The notes under the pieces were generated by a model. The model was not told the DNA's origin. It was given only the letters and a program-made list of their open reading frames with translations, and searched no databases. From Prevotellaceae bacterium UBA4361 (GTDB lineage Bacteria > Bacteroidota > Bacteroidia > Bacteroidales > Bacteroidaceae): a DNA stretch of 30,939 bases. The number at the start of each line of letters is the position of its first letter. The stretch's first letter is position 1. The stretch is taken from NCBI GenBank assembly GCA_002393575.1, contig DGSN01000037.1, positions 114,100-145,038 of the forward strand. Direction: 5' to 3'. Shown piece by piece: positions 29,620-30,939 of this stretch. The translations under genes were made by a program, and so were the position numbers.

Positions 29620-30939
29620 TTATTCTTCTGCAACGAACTTGAGTTCTTTGTCAGCATGTTCTTTCCAGTAGGCATTGAGTTCGCGCTGCTTCTTCATCTT
29701 CCTGCGCTGGTTCTTGATGCCATTGCCTCCGAAGATGCAATACATGGATGGAACATAGACGAGGGTGAGGATGGTGGAAACAGTCAAACCACCGATGACG
29801 GCAACGCCGAGTGGACGCCACATTTCTGCACCTACACCGTGACTCACTGCCATAGGCACCATACCGAGGATGGTGGTGAGGGAAGTCATGAGGATAGGGC
29901 GAAGACGGCTCTTGGCTGCTGCCACTGCTGCACGGATGAGGCCGTAGCCACGTTCGCGGAGCAGGCGCATCATGTCAATGAGCACAATACCATTCTTCAC
30001 AACGATACCGATGAGCATCACACCTCCGAGCATTGACATGATGTTGAGGTTTGTGCCTGTGAGTGTCAGTGCCAGGATGATACCCGAGAAGGCGAATGGC
30101 ACGGAAATCATGATGATGAATGGGTAGGTGAGGCTCTCGAACTGAGCTGCCATGACGATGAAGACGAGGAGGATGATGAGCACAGCCAGCGTACCGAGGT
30201 CGCGGTTGGAATCCTGCTGGTCTTCGTAAGAACCTGCCACCTGTACGGTCACACCGTTTGGCAATTCCATCTTGTCGATAATCTGATTACCGAGATCCAC
30301 ACCGTCCGACAGAGCATATCCGTCTTTGAGCACGGCGCGCACAGTGACGATACGCTGGCGGTCCTTGCGCTCAATGGTTGGTGCAATGTCTGACTCGGTG
30401 ATGGTGGCAATGTCGCGCACTTTCACGTTTCCCTTAGGAGTAGGAACGAGCATGTTGTAGATGTCGTCAACGGAAACACGTTCGTCTGGCTCGTAGCGCA
30501 CGAGAATGTCATATTCTTCACCGTCCTCACGATAGTAGCTCATCAGGGAACCCGTGATGAGGTTACGGACAGAAGCGGCAGCCGTGCTGATACCGATGCC
30601 GAGGTCTGCCAGTTTCTCGCGATGGAAGTTGACAACGAGTTCTGGCGAGAAGTCGGAACGGGAAATGCTGGTCTGGCCGACCATTTCGTTTTCCTGGAAC
30701 TTAGCCACCATCTGGTCGGCAACAGCCTTGGTGTCGTCCAAGTCGTAACCGTAGATTTCGAAAGTGGCAGTGGCTTGTCCACCCATCGCTGCAGCCTGGC
30801 TACCTCCGAGGTTCACCTGGAATTTTGCCAGTTCAGGCAACGCCTTGCAGTCTTCGCGCATCTCGTCGCAAATGGCTGCGAGTCCCTGTTCGCGTTCGTT
30901 GGATGGTACGAACTGGATGTTGAAGCTTGCGATGTTCGA
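29620..30939 (-). CDS. RND efflux transporter (AcrB/HAE1-type), C-terminal part
   Basis: The frame is open through the right edge, so only the last 439 residues are seen; the upstream start lies outside. The protein is an inner-membrane, proton-driven pump subunit. Visible parts: a porter subdomain (VVNFHREKLADLGIGISTAA, then SYYREDGEEYDILVRYEPDE), then membrane helices LAVLIILLVFIVMAAQFESL, MISVPFAFSGIILAL, MLGGVMLIGIVVKNGIVLID and LTTILGMVPMAVSHG, and VIGGLTVSTILTLVYVPSMY. The substrate is unknown; the AQFESL and GIVVKNGIVLIDM motifs fit drug or lipid exporters of the HAE1 group better than metal exporters. A PII-like gene follows after repeat A5. Confidence 0.9.
   Translation of the reverse strand, partial: SNIASFNIQFVPSNEREQGLAAICDEMREDCKALPELAKFQVNLGGSQAAAMGGQATATFEIYGYDLDDTKAVADQMVAKFQENEMVGQTSISRSDFSPELVVNFHREKLADLGIGISTAAASVRNLITGSLMSYYREDGEEYDILVRYEPDERVSVDDIYNMLVPTPKGNVKVRDIATITESDIAPTIERKDRQRIVTVRAVLKDGYALSDGVDLGNQIIDKMELPNGVTVQVAGSYEDQQDSNRDLGTLAVLIILLVFIVMAAQFESLTYPFIIMISVPFAFSGIILALTLTGTNLNIMSMLGGVMLIGIVVKNGIVLIDMMRLLRERGYGLIRAAVAAAKSRLRPILMTSLTTILGMVPMAVSHGVGAEMWRPLGVAVIGGLTVSTILTLVYVPSMYCIFGGNGIKNQRRKMKKQRELNAYWKEHADKELKFVAEE

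Overview
The window looks like a chromosomal segment of a Bacteroidales bacterium, most likely a gut or rumen Prevotella-type organism. Support comes from Bacteroidetes-style promoters (TTTG, a gap of about 19 bases, TAnnTTTG), a TonB-dependent receptor paired with a DUF4249 lipoprotein, a DUF4421 outer-membrane-type protein, secreted plant-glycan enzymes with signal peptides ending in AQ, and many short intergenic repeats built on AATGAAGAATGAAAAATGA, GTGAAAAGTGAAAAG and TACAAAGTACAA. No tRNA, rRNA, CRISPR array, transposase, integrase or SusC/SusD pair was seen. All functions are read from the sequence without database searches.

Layout. 1-2.1 kb: the 3' end of a U32-peptidase-like gene converges on a GH53 endo-galactanase, followed by a 22-bp tandem repeat. 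2.1-4.5 kb: an AT-rich GT4 glycosyltransferase, a Vsr-type mismatch endonuclease without a visible methylase, and a NUDIX hydrolase. 4.5-6.8 kb: a GH16 glucanase and a DUF4421 protein. 6.9-9.0 kb: a small putative regulator and a membrane-anchored Hanks-type Ser/Thr kinase. 9.0-9.7 kb: no firm gene, but repeats, a promoter, a 21-residue ORF and a minus-strand gene relic. 9.7-14.2 kb: a compact AT-rich five-gene operon. 14.2-19.2 kb: a PL26-like rhamnogalacturonan lyase with an N-terminal DUF6250-like domain, a 111-bp tandem repeat and a histidine acid phosphatase. 19.2-22.9 kb: stacked inverted repeats, then the TonB receptor and DUF4249 pair closed by a strong hairpin. 23.0-27.6 kb: a predicted structured RNA, a 41-residue ORF, two split-zinc-ribbon proteins flanking an EcsC-like protein, a broken small membrane gene and an antitoxin-like gene. 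27.6-30.9 kb, minus strand: a GH29 fucosidase, a PII-like protein and the C-terminal half of an RND efflux pump.

The most interesting element is the 9697-14184 operon. Its genes encode a Ycf35/DUF1257-DUF2997 fusion, an NrdG-like radical-SAM protein, a four-helix membrane protein with a PH-like tail, a Ycf46-like AAA+ ATPase and a protein with a PD-(D/E)XK nuclease signature. Gaps are only 5 to 18 nt and its base composition differs from its neighbours. I infer an ATPase-centred conflict, defence or stress system, with the membrane protein and nuclease as possible sensor and effector; this has not been tested.

The second theme is intergenic repeats entering coding sequence. Repeat DNA encodes the signal peptide of the DUF4249 lipoprotein, the N-terminal leader of the DUF4421 protein, part of the kinase transmembrane helix, an interdomain linker in the PL26-like lyase and the tail of the 199-residue protein. 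The glycan enzymes (GH53, GH16, PL26-like, GH29) fit use of plant cell-wall pectin, galactan and glucan, but they are scattered and do not form a classical polysaccharide utilisation locus here.
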